A program made the translations under genes and the position numbers. This document shows, piece by piece, positions 26,717 to 33,908 of a stretch of 46,955 nt of DNA. The stretch covers positions 1-46,955 of IMG/VR virus record IMGVR_UViG_3300043449_000260; one strand, 5' to 3'. The notes under the pieces are model-generated. The model saw only the letters and a program-made list of their open reading frames with translations, was not told the origin of the DNA and searched no databases. Positions within the stretch are counted from its first letter, which is position 1, and the number at the start of each line of letters is the position of its first letter. Source of the stretch: a virus.

Positions 26717-26852
26717 TTTGAATCTCCTGCCAGTGGCGGATAATGTAACCTAAACCAATCTCTGCTCTGTTGTACTCTACAACAAGAGGATGCTTGGGAT
26801 TGTTTGCTATAAACTCGTTTACTTGTCGCATAAAGTATACTGCTTCAGTCAT
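26637..26852 (-). CDS. Unknown small protein (71 aa) overlapping kinase start
   Basis: 71 residues. The first 50 (QVNEFIANNPKHPLVVEY; LGYIIRHWQEIQNEI) look like a folded helical protein; the last 26 codons overlap the kinase in another frame and include C-T-P-D-C. AGGAGAAG before ATG 26852 and ATGA coupling with the 31-residue membrane peptide upstream. Function unknown. Confidence 0.6.
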   Translation of the reverse strand: MTEAVYFMRQVNEFIANNPKHPLVVEYNRAEIGLGYIIRHWQEIQNEINSNKRSWPGRQEHSCTPDCNAQP

Positions 26853-26944
26853 TCGTCTTCTCCTAGTCCAACCTGAACCAGCCTGTATAGGGCATAAAGA
26901 CTAAAAAGTAAACAAGAAACAAATAGAACCTCTGTCCAACTCAT
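26849..26944 (-). CDS. 31-aa single-TM peptide downstream of DNA polymerase
   Basis: A 31-residue peptide: LFVSCLLFSLYALYRLVQV is a nearly complete hydrophobic segment with a short acidic end. Its ATG overlaps the polymerase stop (TGATG) and its stop overlaps the next ATG (ATGA); GGAG precedes it. Such coupling suggests it is translated. A tiny membrane peptide in a replication operon could tune host membrane functions or take part in lysis; that is speculation. Confidence 0.5.
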   Translation of the reverse strand: MSWTEVLFVSCLLFSLYALYRLVQVGLGEDE

Positions 26945-28665
26945 CAATGTGTCTCCGACCAATTAGAACCAACCTTGTACTCTGCTTCAATCTTGCATCT
27001 ACACCGAAGGAGTTCTCCGGCTGTTGTTGCGGATTCGCAGAGAATAGTACCGATTTTATGCGCTACGTCTGGATGGCATTCAATTTGAAGTTCATCATGC
27101 ACGGAAGCAACCCAATTGAATTTATCCTGACCAACCTCTAGCCTGAGTCGTTGATCAGCAACGCAAGACCAAGCCTTGGCAATATGAGCACCAGAGGATT
27201 GTAGCAATGTATTCAGAGCAGCATGTTCCTTGCGAACAAAGACTGGTCTCCAGTTGAAAGGCATGACATATCCCTTGTCAAGAGTGTCAAACCTACAGCT
27301 TTCAATCAGCTTCTTCAGTCCGGGAATGTTGCTAAGGAGTTTGTTCTTAGTCTGTTTGGCCTTGTAAGTCGAGCAGCCAATCGTCTTGCCAAACTTCTCA
27401 TCTCCACCTCCGTACAAGAAGCAGTAGATTGCAGTCTTGGCTGTGTTTCTTGAATCAAGTTCCATAGCCTTCTGGTTGTGGGTGTGGATATCTCCTTCAC
27501 AAACTTCCTTGGAATACATTCCGTTGTCATATGGCTGCAGATAGTGAGCAAGCATTCGAAGTTCAAGACCCTTGAGATCAGAACCTACAAGTACCCAATT
27601 CTTTCTTGGAACAAACAATGCTCTTGCCCGAGGATCGGAATGTACTTGCTGGATGTTGGGTTCCTTGCTTGACATGCGTCCAGTCACGGCACCAAGTGTA
27701 TTGATGTATGCATGGATTCGCTTGTCTCTTGATTTGCAAGAACGACTAATCCAATCAGATACCTGACTCATAAGCTTGATAAGATCGAAATACTTGCATA
27801 GTGTCTTTGCCTCGGGATACTCTAGGTTAGATAGAACTTCATGGTCCACCTTGGGGTTTCCCTTGTCGGTGGTGCTTGGTTCCCATCCATATTTTTCCTT
27901 GAGTCGCTCGGCAATCTGCTGTCGAGAACCTGGATTGAAGACTTCGATCTTGTCCTTGAGTCGTTTACCTGTCTTCTCAGAGTGTCTAACAATGATCTTG
28001 TCTGGGAAGATTCGGCGCATCTCGTCTTCGATTTGTGACTTTTCAATTAGCAACTCCATTTCAAGGGTTTCTGCTCTCTCTAGATCAAACCCAAAGCCAG
28101 CTTCGACTTGTCGTTTGATCATGTCTGCTACGACATGTTCCATGCGGACGGCACGGCTATACTGAACCATGTAGTTTTGCTTGGCAAAGTGATCCCATAT
28201 CTTCGCAGTCACAACGGAGTCTTGAAGACAATACTTGCCCATCTCCGCTGAGTATGCACCCCATCCACCTTGATAGTCAATCTTACTGTGGCCTAGATAT
28301 TCTCCCCAAGCCATCAGGGAATGCGACTGATCCGGTGTAGGTGGATTGTCTCCATAGATCATTCTGCTTAGGATAAGAGTGTCCAGCACTTCCGTATAGG
28401 GTTGTTTGTTCAGGGAACCATACAGCCTTTCAATCAGGGGAATGTCAAAGGCATAGATGTTATGACCAATGATCAGTTCTGCATTACGGAGGATTTGGAT
28501 TCCGTCTTCTAGGTTATCCTGCTCAAACAACAGAGACTCTTCGGTGTCAATGTCCTTGATGGACATACACCATATCTTAGTGGCTTCTGGTAGATAACTG
28601 TCCTTCTTACCAGCAATCACTTCATTGAGACCATTGGCCTCAATATCAAACACTAATTTCTTCAT
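26944..28665 (-). CDS. DNA polymerase I family (T7 gp5-like)
   Basis: 573 residues. The N-terminal 3'-5' exonuclease begins VFDIEANGLNE (ExoI Asp-Glu), continues with IIGHNIYAFDIPLIERLYG (ExoII), and has YCLQDSVVT (ExoIII). The polymerase region has LVGSDLKGLELRMLAHYL (motif A), KTAIYCFLYGGGDEKFG (motif B) and VASVHDELQIEC (motif C). It is shorter than T7 gp5 (704), so the thioredoxin-binding insertion is probably reduced or absent. Overlaps the primase-helicase gene by 20 bp. Confidence 0.95.
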   Translation of the reverse strand: MKKLVFDIEANGLNEVIAGKKDSYLPEATKIWCMSIKDIDTEESLLFEQDNLEDGIQILRNAELIIGHNIYAFDIPLIERLYGSLNKQPYTEVLDTLILSRMIYGDNPPTPDQSHSLMAWGEYLGHSKIDYQGGWGAYSAEMGKYCLQDSVVTAKIWDHFAKQNYMVQYSRAVRMEHVVADMIKRQVEAGFGFDLERAETLEMELLIEKSQIEDEMRRIFPDKIIVRHSEKTGKRLKDKIEVFNPGSRQQIAERLKEKYGWEPSTTDKGNPKVDHEVLSNLEYPEAKTLCKYFDLIKLMSQVSDWISRSCKSRDKRIHAYINTLGAVTGRMSSKEPNIQQVHSDPRARALFVPRKNWVLVGSDLKGLELRMLAHYLQPYDNGMYSKEVCEGDIHTHNQKAMELDSRNTAKTAIYCFLYGGGDEKFGKTIGCSTYKAKQTKNKLLSNIPGLKKLIESCRFDTLDKGYVMPFNWRPVFVRKEHAALNTLLQSSGAHIAKAWSCVADQRLRLEVGQDKFNWVASVHDELQIECHPDVAHKIGTILCESATTAGELLRCRCKIEAEYKVGSNWSETH

Positions 28666-30361
28666 AGCGATAAAGCACCTCTCCTTCGGGGGTAATTACA
28701 AATGGCACATCAATAAGCTTGGATGTCTGGTCGTTGTAGAACAGAGCCGTAGCAATGCCTCTGCGACCTCCCTTGCGATTCTTGAGAACCCGAATATTGG
28801 TTGTGTTGGCGGTTGCGGGATCTGGATGCTGGGCATTTCGTTCAAGTGCAAAGACATTATCTGAAATCTGTGCAAGAGAACCGGAGCCGCGAAGGTCGTT
28901 GAGATTGATTCGATCACCTTCGTCTACGTTCTTATCCGTCTTCTTAATGTGGGCAATGACGTGGAGCGTAACACCAGTGCGCTCTACCAGTTCGCGGAGT
29001 TTCTTCATTACCGAATCAAGAACTAGTCTTTCATCATTCCCAAAATCACTACCGCTAGATAGGAGCATATTACCAAGAAGAGTAATATGGTCAAGGAAAA
29101 TGACTTTACAATCAAGACCAACAGCCATATACTCAAGGCGGTTGATAATGTTAGAAATATTAGCATTGCCAATATGGTCATAAAGGTATAGAGGCTTGCT
29201 GGAAATGTAAGTCTTTGCTTCTGCATACTCTTCCTCTGTCAGATTATCTTCAACCATGTCTACAATTGACTTGTTATTTGACTTGCGAAGTTCATTAAGC
29301 TGACGCTGAGACATGATCTTGCGGACTGGTTTGCCAATCTTGAGTGAGATCAGGTCATCTACGGTCTGCTCAGGAGATTCCTCAAGGAATACAGCACCAA
29401 CGGCACGACCATGATTGAGATGATCTACAACCAGTTCTCTGATGATGGTTGACTTGCCATGTCCAGTGGCACTGGTCCAAAGGTTAAGTCGGCCAGAGTC
29501 CTGACCAATCATGAATGTCGTTAAGGAATCCCAAGGGTATTCGTAGACCTGTACAGATGAATTCTCATTCTCAGATACGACTTGACTGACATGAAGAATA
29601 CTATCGGGTGAGTATGTCTTGGCATTCCAGTAGGCTTGCAGGAGTTGTGCAGCCTCGGCATGTACAAGCATCTCATTAGGATCCTTTCGTGGGAGGGCCA
29701 TGATCTTGACTTTGCCAGGTGGCAGTATTTCTGCCACGTCCCGTGCTGCCTTCTGCCCTGGATCGTCCATGTCAAAGCAGATGACGATGGTCTCGAACGA
29801 GGAAAGATAATCATAATTGTCCTTTACACAACGAACAGCTGAGTTGACTCCGTTTGGAATGGAGATGACTGGGTATTTGTTGTCAAAGAGTTGGGCCATA
29901 GTAAGACAATCAATGGCTCCTTCAGTAATGAGAATCCTTTTGCCACCGCTAGGAAAGAGGTTTTGACCGTAGAACTGGAGTCCAGATGTGTCTCCGATCC
30001 ACGCAAACTTCTTGCCTTCGTATCGAATATGTTGAGCCTGTAGTGTACCATCCGCACGATAGAAGTTCTCCACTTCTGCTCCGTTTGCAGTAGTTGAGTA
30101 TCCATACTGTCGAGTAGTCTTCTCGTTAATTCGTCGGTGTGGTAGAGCCTGGATCTCGCCAGTACGAAACTTTTCTGTTGCATATACGGGTGTTTCCTCT
30201 ACGATTGTTTCCATTTTGTTTCCTCTGATGTAAAATTGACAAGCATAGCAGTAACTATGTCCGTCGTCATAGACGGCTAGGTTGTTTCCTGATGTATCAT
30301 GCCCAAGTCCTGCACACCTTGGGCATCGCTTACGAGATACTACCTTTGATTCAGTTTCCAT
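28646..30361 (-). CDS. Primase-helicase (T7 gp4-like)
   Basis: 571 residues. A zinc-binding domain with CPRC (residues 13-16) and CYAC (about 38-41), a TOPRIM core containing ILITEGAIDCLT, and a C-terminal hexameric helicase domain with Walker A ATGHGKST, then FLDHITLL (Walker B area) and LHVIAHIKK. It synthesises primers and unwinds the fork ahead of gp5. Close to T7 gp4A (566) in length. The ATG overlaps the end of the YkgJ-like gene. Confidence 0.95.
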   Translation of the reverse strand: METESKVVSRKRCPRCAGLGHDTSGNNLAVYDDGHSYCYACQFYIRGNKMETIVEETPVYATEKFRTGEIQALPHRRINEKTTRQYGYSTTANGAEVENFYRADGTLQAQHIRYEGKKFAWIGDTSGLQFYGQNLFPSGGKRILITEGAIDCLTMAQLFDNKYPVISIPNGVNSAVRCVKDNYDYLSSFETIVICFDMDDPGQKAARDVAEILPPGKVKIMALPRKDPNEMLVHAEAAQLLQAYWNAKTYSPDSILHVSQVVSENENSSVQVYEYPWDSLTTFMIGQDSGRLNLWTSATGHGKSTIIRELVVDHLNHGRAVGAVFLEESPEQTVDDLISLKIGKPVRKIMSQRQLNELRKSNNKSIVDMVEDNLTEEEYAEAKTYISSKPLYLYDHIGNANISNIINRLEYMAVGLDCKVIFLDHITLLGNMLLSSGSDFGNDERLVLDSVMKKLRELVERTGVTLHVIAHIKKTDKNVDEGDRINLNDLRGSGSLAQISDNVFALERNAQHPDPATANTTNIRVLKNRKGGRRGIATALFYNDQTSKLIDVPFVITPEGEVLYRYEEISV

Positions 30362-30653
30362 TTTGCTCCGTTTGAAATAAAGTGAGTGGAATTAATTTGT
30401 CCGTGATTCCATCTTGTTCCATGAAGTAATTACAGATCTTGGCTGTTTGAATTTTGTACTCAAGTTCTGACATATTGGTGCTATCAAAACTATACCCAAT
30501 CCTACAGTAATCTGGTCTGGTACTGTATATCTTGCAAAGGTCATTCTCTAGATGTATGCAAGAACCATCTTGCTTTATCCATTCCCTTGGAAAGATATCT
30601 ACCATAAATACTCTACGACAACATGAACCACACGATGTACATGGAAAGTTCAT
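30351..30653 (-). CDS. YkgJ-type Cys-cluster protein (CxxCxxCC)
   Basis: 100 residues. The start MNFPCTSCGSCCRRVF carries the CxxCxxCC cluster, followed by GSCIHLENDLCKIYSTRPDYCR, the classic arrangement of the YkgJ/UPF0153 family of putative zinc- or iron-chelating proteins. The start at 30653 is chosen because upstream codons run into tRNA genes. Function in phages is unknown; it is cotranscribed with primase-helicase, overlapping its ATG. Confidence 0.78.
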   Translation of the reverse strand: MNFPCTSCGSCCRRVFMVDIFPREWIKQDGSCIHLENDLCKIYSTRPDYCRIGYSFDSTNMSELEYKIQTAKICNYFMEQDGITDKLIPLTLFQTEQNGN

Positions 30654-30656
30654 AAT

Positions 30657-30728
30657 GCCCCCAGCAGGGATCGAACCTGCGACCAACCGATTAAAAGTCG
30701 GTTGCTCTACCAGCTGAGCTATAAGGGC
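30657..30728 (-). tRNA. tRNA-Lys (UUU)
   Basis: A full cloverleaf on the minus strand: acceptor GCCCTTA/TGGGGGC with wobble pairs, anticodon arm ACCGA-CTTTTAA-TCGGT giving anticodon TTT, T arm GCAGG-TTCGATC-CCTGC. The 3' CCA is not encoded. Reads AAA/AAG. Confidence 0.93.
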
Positions 30729-30731
30729 GTA

Positions 30732-30802
30732 CTCAGATGCTTGGATTCGAACCAAGACACAGAGGACCAAAATCTCCGGTGCTACCGTTACACCACATCT
30801 GA
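30732..30802 (-). tRNA. tRNA-Gln (UUG)
   Basis: Acceptor TCAGATG/CATCTGA fully paired, D arm GTGT...GCAC, anticodon loop TTTTGGT giving TTG, T arm CTTGG-TTCGAAT-CCAAG. The anticodon stem has an A-C mismatch next to the loop. CCA is not encoded. Reads CAA. Confidence 0.9.
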
Positions 30803-30803
30803 A

Positions 30804-30885
30804 TAGCTTCGGGGGGATTTGAACCCCCACGCCTTGCGGCTACGGATTTTAAGTCCGCTGCGTATGCCGATTCCGCCACGAAGCC
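30804..30885 (-). tRNA. tRNA-Leu (UAA)
   Basis: A class II tRNA: acceptor GGCTTCG/CGAAGCT, D arm starting GCGGAATCGG, anticodon arm GCGGA-CTTAAAA-TCCGT giving TAA, long variable arm AGCCGCAAGGCGT, T arm GGGGG-TTCAAAT-CCCCC. Reads UUA. Confidence 0.92.
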
Positions 30886-30935
30886 AAGTGACTCACCTAT
30901 GGTGAGTCCTGAAATAGTTGTTCCAGTAATCTGCT

Positions 30936-31070
30936 TCAGTCGCCATACTGCGCTGCCGCACAGATGGAGCAATCGTTGTGATGATTAACCGGAAAACACC
31001 ACTGACTGCACAAACCACAGATGCGATAACCCTTGTCATATAGGTCCTGTTCTTCCTTAGTCATATCCAT
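30936..31070 (-). CDS. Small zinc-ribbon-like protein (44 aa)
   Basis: 44 residues with two Cys pairs: C-G-L-C (about 18-21, plus Cys25) and C-S-I-C (about 34-37), separated by a His-rich turn (VNHHND). This matches a minimal zinc-ribbon layout. ATG 31070 has AAGGACG upstream. No family assigned. It lies between the tRNA-Leu gene and two coiled-coil genes. Confidence 0.6.
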   Translation of the reverse strand: MDMTKEEQDLYDKGYRICGLCSQWCFPVNHHNDCSICAAAQYGD

Positions 31071-31072
31071 GA

Positions 31073-31285
31073 CTACTCGTCCTTTCCCTTGCCCCAGCCT
31101 AGTTGGGGCCTAGGAGTGGGGAAACTAAGTTGTTCCTTGAGTGTCTTGTTCTCCATCTCCAAACGAAGGATTAGAAACAGACACTTTCTGTGAATTTCTT
31201 TTGCACTATAGCCAGTGTGATATTCAGATGTAGTATTGTAATCAATTGCGTTTTCTAGTAGCTTAACTATTTCAGTCGTTGTCAT
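31073..31285 (-). CDS. Unknown small protein (70 aa)
   Basis: 70 residues, with helices at TEIVKLLENAID and KEIHRKCLFLILRLEMENKT and a Pro/Gly-rich tail. ATG 31285 follows AAGGAGAAC; the longer in-frame ORF would run through the upstream gene and is rejected. Unknown function. Confidence 0.7.
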   Translation of the reverse strand: MTTTEIVKLLENAIDYNTTSEYHTGYSAKEIHRKCLFLILRLEMENKTLKEQLSFPTPRPQLGWGKGKDE

Positions 31286-31505
31286 AGTTGTTCTCCTTGA
31301 AGCAGTCCCAACCACGCCCTTCGGCATATCCAATCGCTTCTGCTTGTGCATGACACTTGCAGAACATCCGCCGCGCCTCGTCGCGCTCGGCTGTAAGTTC
31401 AAGAATCTTTTCTGAACGCATATCACACATATGAATACGCTCAGTTAGTTCATTGCGAAGGCGTTCTATTTCTAGTTCTAGTTTTTCTATCTCATGGTAT
31501 AGCAT
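31272..31505 (-). CDS. Coiled-coil small protein (77 aa)
   Basis: 77 residues; an almost continuous charged helix (LYHEIEKLELEIERLRNEL; EKILELTAERDEARRMF) predicted to form a coiled coil, ending in a Trp/Asp-rich tail. GGAGG-like site before ATG 31505. Unknown function; overlaps the next gene by 14 bp. Confidence 0.72.
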   Translation of the reverse strand: MLYHEIEKLELEIERLRNELTERIHMCDMRSEKILELTAERDEARRMFCKCHAQAEAIGYAEGRGWDCFKENNYDND

Positions 31506-31522
31506 TGATTATCCTCCTTTAA

Positions 31523-31596
31523 CGTTTCCAGCTGGAATCGAACCAGCAACCTACAGCTTAGAAGGCTGTTGCTCTATCCAGTTGAGCTATGGAAAC
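31523..31596 (-). tRNA. tRNA-Arg (UCU)
   Basis: Acceptor GTTTCCA/TGGAAAC fully paired, D arm TAGCTCAACTGGATAGAGCA, anticodon arm ACAGC-CTTCTAA-GCTGT giving TCT, T arm GCTGG-TTCGATT-CCAGC. CCA not encoded. Reads AGA/AGG. Confidence 0.94.
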
Positions 31597-31600
31597 AAAG

Positions 31601-31689
31601 CGGGATGCTCAGATTTGCACTGAGTTGTCTAGCTTCTATGCTAGGACAAGGCTTGTCACCTCTGCCATTTCCTACATGGCTGCACCCCA
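31601..31689 (-). tRNA. Abnormal class II tRNA-like element
   Basis: About 89 nt with tRNA features: acceptor GGGGTGC/GCATCCC, a D-arm-like GCC...GGC with TAGG in the loop, a variable-arm-like hairpin CTAGC-ATAGAA-GCTAG, and a T-arm-like CTCAG-TGCAAAT-CTGAG. The anticodon arm is poor (AGAGG-TGACAAG-CCTTG), with no U before the anticodon, and the T loop has G instead of the second T. It may be a decayed tRNA or a tRNA mimic. I would not assign an amino acid. Confidence 0.45.
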
Positions 31690-31694
31690 ACCTG

Positions 31695-32195
31695 TTAGAT
31701 GTGCTCGTAGTTCTTTTCGATTACATCGGCAATCTGCTTAAATGACTTTCCCTTTTGTGGAATATCTTCAAACAAATCAGCACCGTCGTTTAGTTCAGCA
31801 AGGCTGATTACTTTTCCAGAAGGAGTCTGGAAGGTTCCTGTCTTGTAGGTTCTGCCCATCCAAGAAGACGTAAGGTCTGTCCATCCTGCCCACTTGGCAA
31901 CTTCATCGGGTAGAGAACCATCTTCAGGCAACTTACCAGCTTTCTTTACTTCCCATGCATTAAAAGAACATTCGTATTGAGCTACATCTTGCTTGGTAAA
32001 TTCTCGGAATCCCTTGATGCCACGACCTTTCTTCTGTCGCTTTCGTTCCTTAAGATATAGATCGGTAAGAACGCCAAGACAACAATAAGACTTCTCACCT
32101 GTGTTGTAGTCTACGGAACACAGGGTTTCCTGACACTGCTTGTATTCCCCAGAACGAAGGGCTTTAACCCATTTTTCCATAATCTTCTTCTTCAT
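31695..32195 (-). CDS. Conserved phage hypothetical protein (166 aa)
   Basis: 166 residues starting MEKWVKALRSGEYKQ with a Cys-rich segment YCCLGVLTDLYLKE. This K-W-V-x-A-L-R-S-G and C-C-L-G-V-L pattern is common in phage hypothetical proteins of similar length; no function is known. A later Trp-containing core (WAGWTDLTSSWMGRTY) suggests a compact fold. AAGGAGT precedes the ATG. Confidence 0.72.
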   Translation of the reverse strand: MKKKIMEKWVKALRSGEYKQCQETLCSVDYNTGEKSYCCLGVLTDLYLKERKRQKKGRGIKGFREFTKQDVAQYECSFNAWEVKKAGKLPEDGSLPDEVAKWAGWTDLTSSWMGRTYKTGTFQTPSGKVISLAELNDGADLFEDIPQKGKSFKQIADVIEKNYEHI

Positions 32196-32204
32196 TGTTA
32201 CTCC

Positions 32205-32510
32205 TTAGTTAACGTAGATCTCGACCTCAGCACGAATGCTGTTCTTTAGGTCATGGCGAACTGCATTAAAGATGTCATCCCGAATATCATCAGTGTTGTA
32301 ATCACTGAGCCTAAAGTTACGATCCATCCATGAATCAATCTTTGCATCAATTAGATTGTGATAACCAGGATTCTGTTCAAGCTTCTTGATTACCATCTCA
32401 GCGATTTGATTATAGATTTCAGGTGATACCATAATTGGTACGTTAATTACTTCTTGCACAGTGGTTGTTCCAAGTTGTGTGTTCATGTGTGTGTCATCCT
32501 CTAGATCCAT
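32205..32510 (-). CDS. Unknown protein (101 aa, start uncertain)
   Basis: 101 residues from ATG 32510, or 93 from ATG 32486 where GAGG precedes the start. A hydrophobic strand (VQEVINVPIMVS), then an acidic helical C-terminus with IDSWMDRNFRLSDYN and FNAVRHDLKNSIRAEVEIYV. Unknown function. The 5' end overlaps the preceding gene. Confidence 0.62.
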   Translation of the reverse strand: MDLEDDTHMNTQLGTTTVQEVINVPIMVSPEIYNQIAEMVIKKLEQNPGYHNLIDAKIDSWMDRNFRLSDYNTDDIRDDIFNAVRHDLKNSIRAEVEIYVN

Positions 32511-32688
32511 AGTAGTAGGTTCCTAATCCAATTTCAACTACAGGGTTCAGATCATTAGCGTCTACCTCGCCACGACAAAGCTTAGCAAAGTCTTCCTTTG
32601 TAATTATGCAAAGACTACAGCCATCTGCAGTATTCCAAGTTTCTCCGTCTGACAATACAATGATTGCTTCCATATCATTCGACTTCAT
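32494..32688 (-). CDS. Conserved small phage protein (64 aa)
   Basis: 64 residues including AIIVLSDGETWNTADGCSLC, a segment I recognise from small proteins of marine T4- and T7-like phages, function unknown. ATG 32688 overlaps the stop region of the upstream gene; an internal ATG at 32673 is an alternative start. Confidence 0.65.
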   Translation of the reverse strand: MKSNDMEAIIVLSDGETWNTADGCSLCIITKEDFAKLCRGEVDANDLNPVVEIGLGTYYYGSRG

Positions 32689-32887
32689 AATCAATAACCT
32701 CATTTACCAATTCATCGTGGAAATCAGAATCATACAGGTATGAGTCAAACTTTGTCCAGAGAATATTTGGATTAGACTTGATGTCTTCAAAGATCTTCTG
32801 GGCATCAGCATCATCCTCAATATCAAAGTACCAAGTTTCACTTACGACACGAACAAGTCCAATGTTAACCGACATTCTTTTTGACAT
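32675..32887 (-). CDS. Unknown acidic protein (70 aa)
   Basis: 70 residues, acidic C-terminal half (YLYDSDFHDELVNEVIDY), N-terminal strands (VNIGLVRVVSETWYFDIE). AAAGGAAC before ATG 32887; longer in-frame extensions run into the tRNA-Ile gene and are rejected. Function unknown. Confidence 0.68.
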   Translation of the reverse strand: MSKRMSVNIGLVRVVSETWYFDIEDDADAQKIFEDIKSNPNILWTKFDSYLYDSDFHDELVNEVIDYEVE

Positions 32888-32941
32888 ATTGTTCCTTTGC
32901 GATAAAAACAGGGCAGTAACGCACTGCCCGATTGTTAGTAG

Positions 32942-33019
32942 TAGTAGGGGTGGGAGTCGAACCCACATGAGCGCGATTATAAGTCACGACCTTTTACCAA
33001 ATCTATCAGGCACCCTACC
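32942..33019 (-). tRNA. tRNA-Ile (UAU)
   Basis: Acceptor GGTAGGG/CCCTACT, anticodon arm CGTGA-CTTATAA-TCGCG giving TAT, T arm GTGGG-TTCGACT-CCCAC. It reads AUA directly; most bacteria instead use a CAU tRNA modified to lysidine, so a UAU tRNA-Ile is notable. The D loop is somewhat long. Confidence 0.9.
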
Positions 33020-33029
33020 GTCTGCCTCG

Positions 33030-33044
33030 GTCCCCGAAGGGGAC
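33030..33044 (-). repeat. Recurrent GTCCCC/GGGGAC hairpin, copy 1
   Basis: GTCCCCTTCGGGGAC, a six-pair stem with a three-base loop (or five pairs with a five-base loop), set between tRNA-Ile and the tRNA-like element. The same hairpin with shared flanks (TATCG before, C after) recurs at 41797-41811 and 44761-44775, with a variant at 44395-44410. Confidence 0.8.
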
Positions 33045-33048
33045 GATA

Positions 33049-33137
33049 GCTATCTGGGGGAATCGAACCCCCGCTATGCCACCATTTTATTTACATGTCT
33101 GCGAACATGTTAGGCATGGCTGACACCAGTCAATAGC
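33049..33137 (-). tRNA. Abnormal tRNA-like element with insertion-like hairpin
   Basis: The 3' half is tRNA-like: T arm GGGGG-TTCGATT-CCCCC followed by AGATAGC, which pairs at six of seven positions with GCTATTG at the 5' end; TGG...CCA can form a D arm. Between ATGCC and GGCAT, where the anticodon loop should be 7 nt, there are 32 nt containing a perfect hairpin ACATGT-TCGCAG-ACATGT. It could be a tRNA with an inserted segment, a decayed gene or a mimic. No anticodon assigned. Confidence 0.4.
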
Positions 33138-33143
33138 TTGACC

Positions 33144-33518
33144 TTAATAATCCAATTGAACGAGTCCATTGGGAACAGAGTAGTATATCTCAACAAACGT
33201 TTCCATACACCACGGCAAGCATAAGTTGCAAGGCTTGGACAGTTTCATATCTCCCTTTGGACCAAACCTGAAGTTAAGCAAGATAAGATCATCATCTCTA
33301 TAATTCTTTGGAACCTTCAGTAGCGCATCGAGTTCGCTGTGGAGTTCGCAGCTCCTGTAGCCGTACTTGGCGGCCAGAGGATGGGTCTTTCTCCTGTTGA
33401 TTCCAATACCAAGTACACGATTGTCCATTAAGACAAGCGATACATGGTTGTGCGACCTTGGTCGGTCGATCTTCTTGAATTCTTCTCTTGCTATTTCACG
33501 ATACTTTTCGATGTTCAA
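33144..33518 (-). CDS. Cytidine/deoxycytidylate deaminase-like protein
   Basis: 124 residues from TTG 33518 (GAGG at good spacing), or 138 from GTG 33560 with a larger overlap of the RusA gene. It has the deaminase zinc signature: ELHSELDALL (HxE) and KPCNLCLPW (PCxxC), in the right order and spacing, within a short alpha/beta protein. It probably deaminates a cytosine nucleotide, which would feed dUMP to ThyX. The substrate is not certain because dCMP-deaminase-specific features are not clear. Confidence 0.78.
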   Translation of the reverse strand: MNIEKYREIAREEFKKIDRPRSHNHVSLVLMDNRVLGIGINRRKTHPLAAKYGYRSCELHSELDALLKVPKNYRDDDLILLNFRFGPKGDMKLSKPCNLCLPWCMETFVEIYYSVPNGLVQLDY

Positions 33519-33897
33519 CTTTGATTTCCTCAATATCCACGATGAAGTATCCTTCTTCACCGGAATCCGCCCATTGTTTTGAAATGAATAAGGCGGTTAT
33601 TTGTGAATCATCATCCCACAACTTACCATTCAACGAATCTAGAATGGCCTTGCTGTAGTTGTCTACATCGGCTTTTGGATATTCTAGTTTGGTTGTTTTA
33701 GGTCTTGTTACAAAACATTTTATATCGACTGCAAGTTTTCCACTCATTGGAGTGAAGTTCCGCCCGAGGACTCTATTGATTATAATAGCAGCCGCCGAGC
33801 GGAACTTCTTGTAAGGTCCCGTGAAGTATGCTCCGAACTTGCTGACCCTTGGTCGGGAAGCAGCGACGGGATTTATTGGGAACCTATAACTCCGCAT
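33496..33897 (-). CDS. RusA-like Holliday junction resolvase
   Basis: 133 residues. The motif YPKADVDNYSKAILDSLNG followed by KLWDDDSQI matches the RusA family catalytic region (conserved D-x-D-N and D-D-x-Q). N-terminal strands (RSYRFPINPVAASRPRVS) also fit RusA. It would resolve branched DNA before packaging, taking the place of T7 gp3 endonuclease I, which I do not find. ATG 33897 is ten bases after the SSB stop. Confidence 0.88.
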   Translation of the reverse strand: MRSYRFPINPVAASRPRVSKFGAYFTGPYKKFRSAAAIIINRVLGRNFTPMSGKLAVDIKCFVTRPKTTKLEYPKADVDNYSKAILDSLNGKLWDDDSQITALFISKQWADSGEEGYFIVDIEEIKVEHRKVS

Positions 33898-33908
33898 GAG
33901 TCACCTAC

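Noticed and set aside
27776-28165. Plus-strand ORF of 129 codons
   Set aside because: Antisense to the DNA polymerase gene; no protein-like pattern.
30654-30830. N-terminal extension of the YkgJ-like protein to 159 residues
   Set aside because: The extra codons lie entirely in the tRNA-Lys and tRNA-Gln genes.
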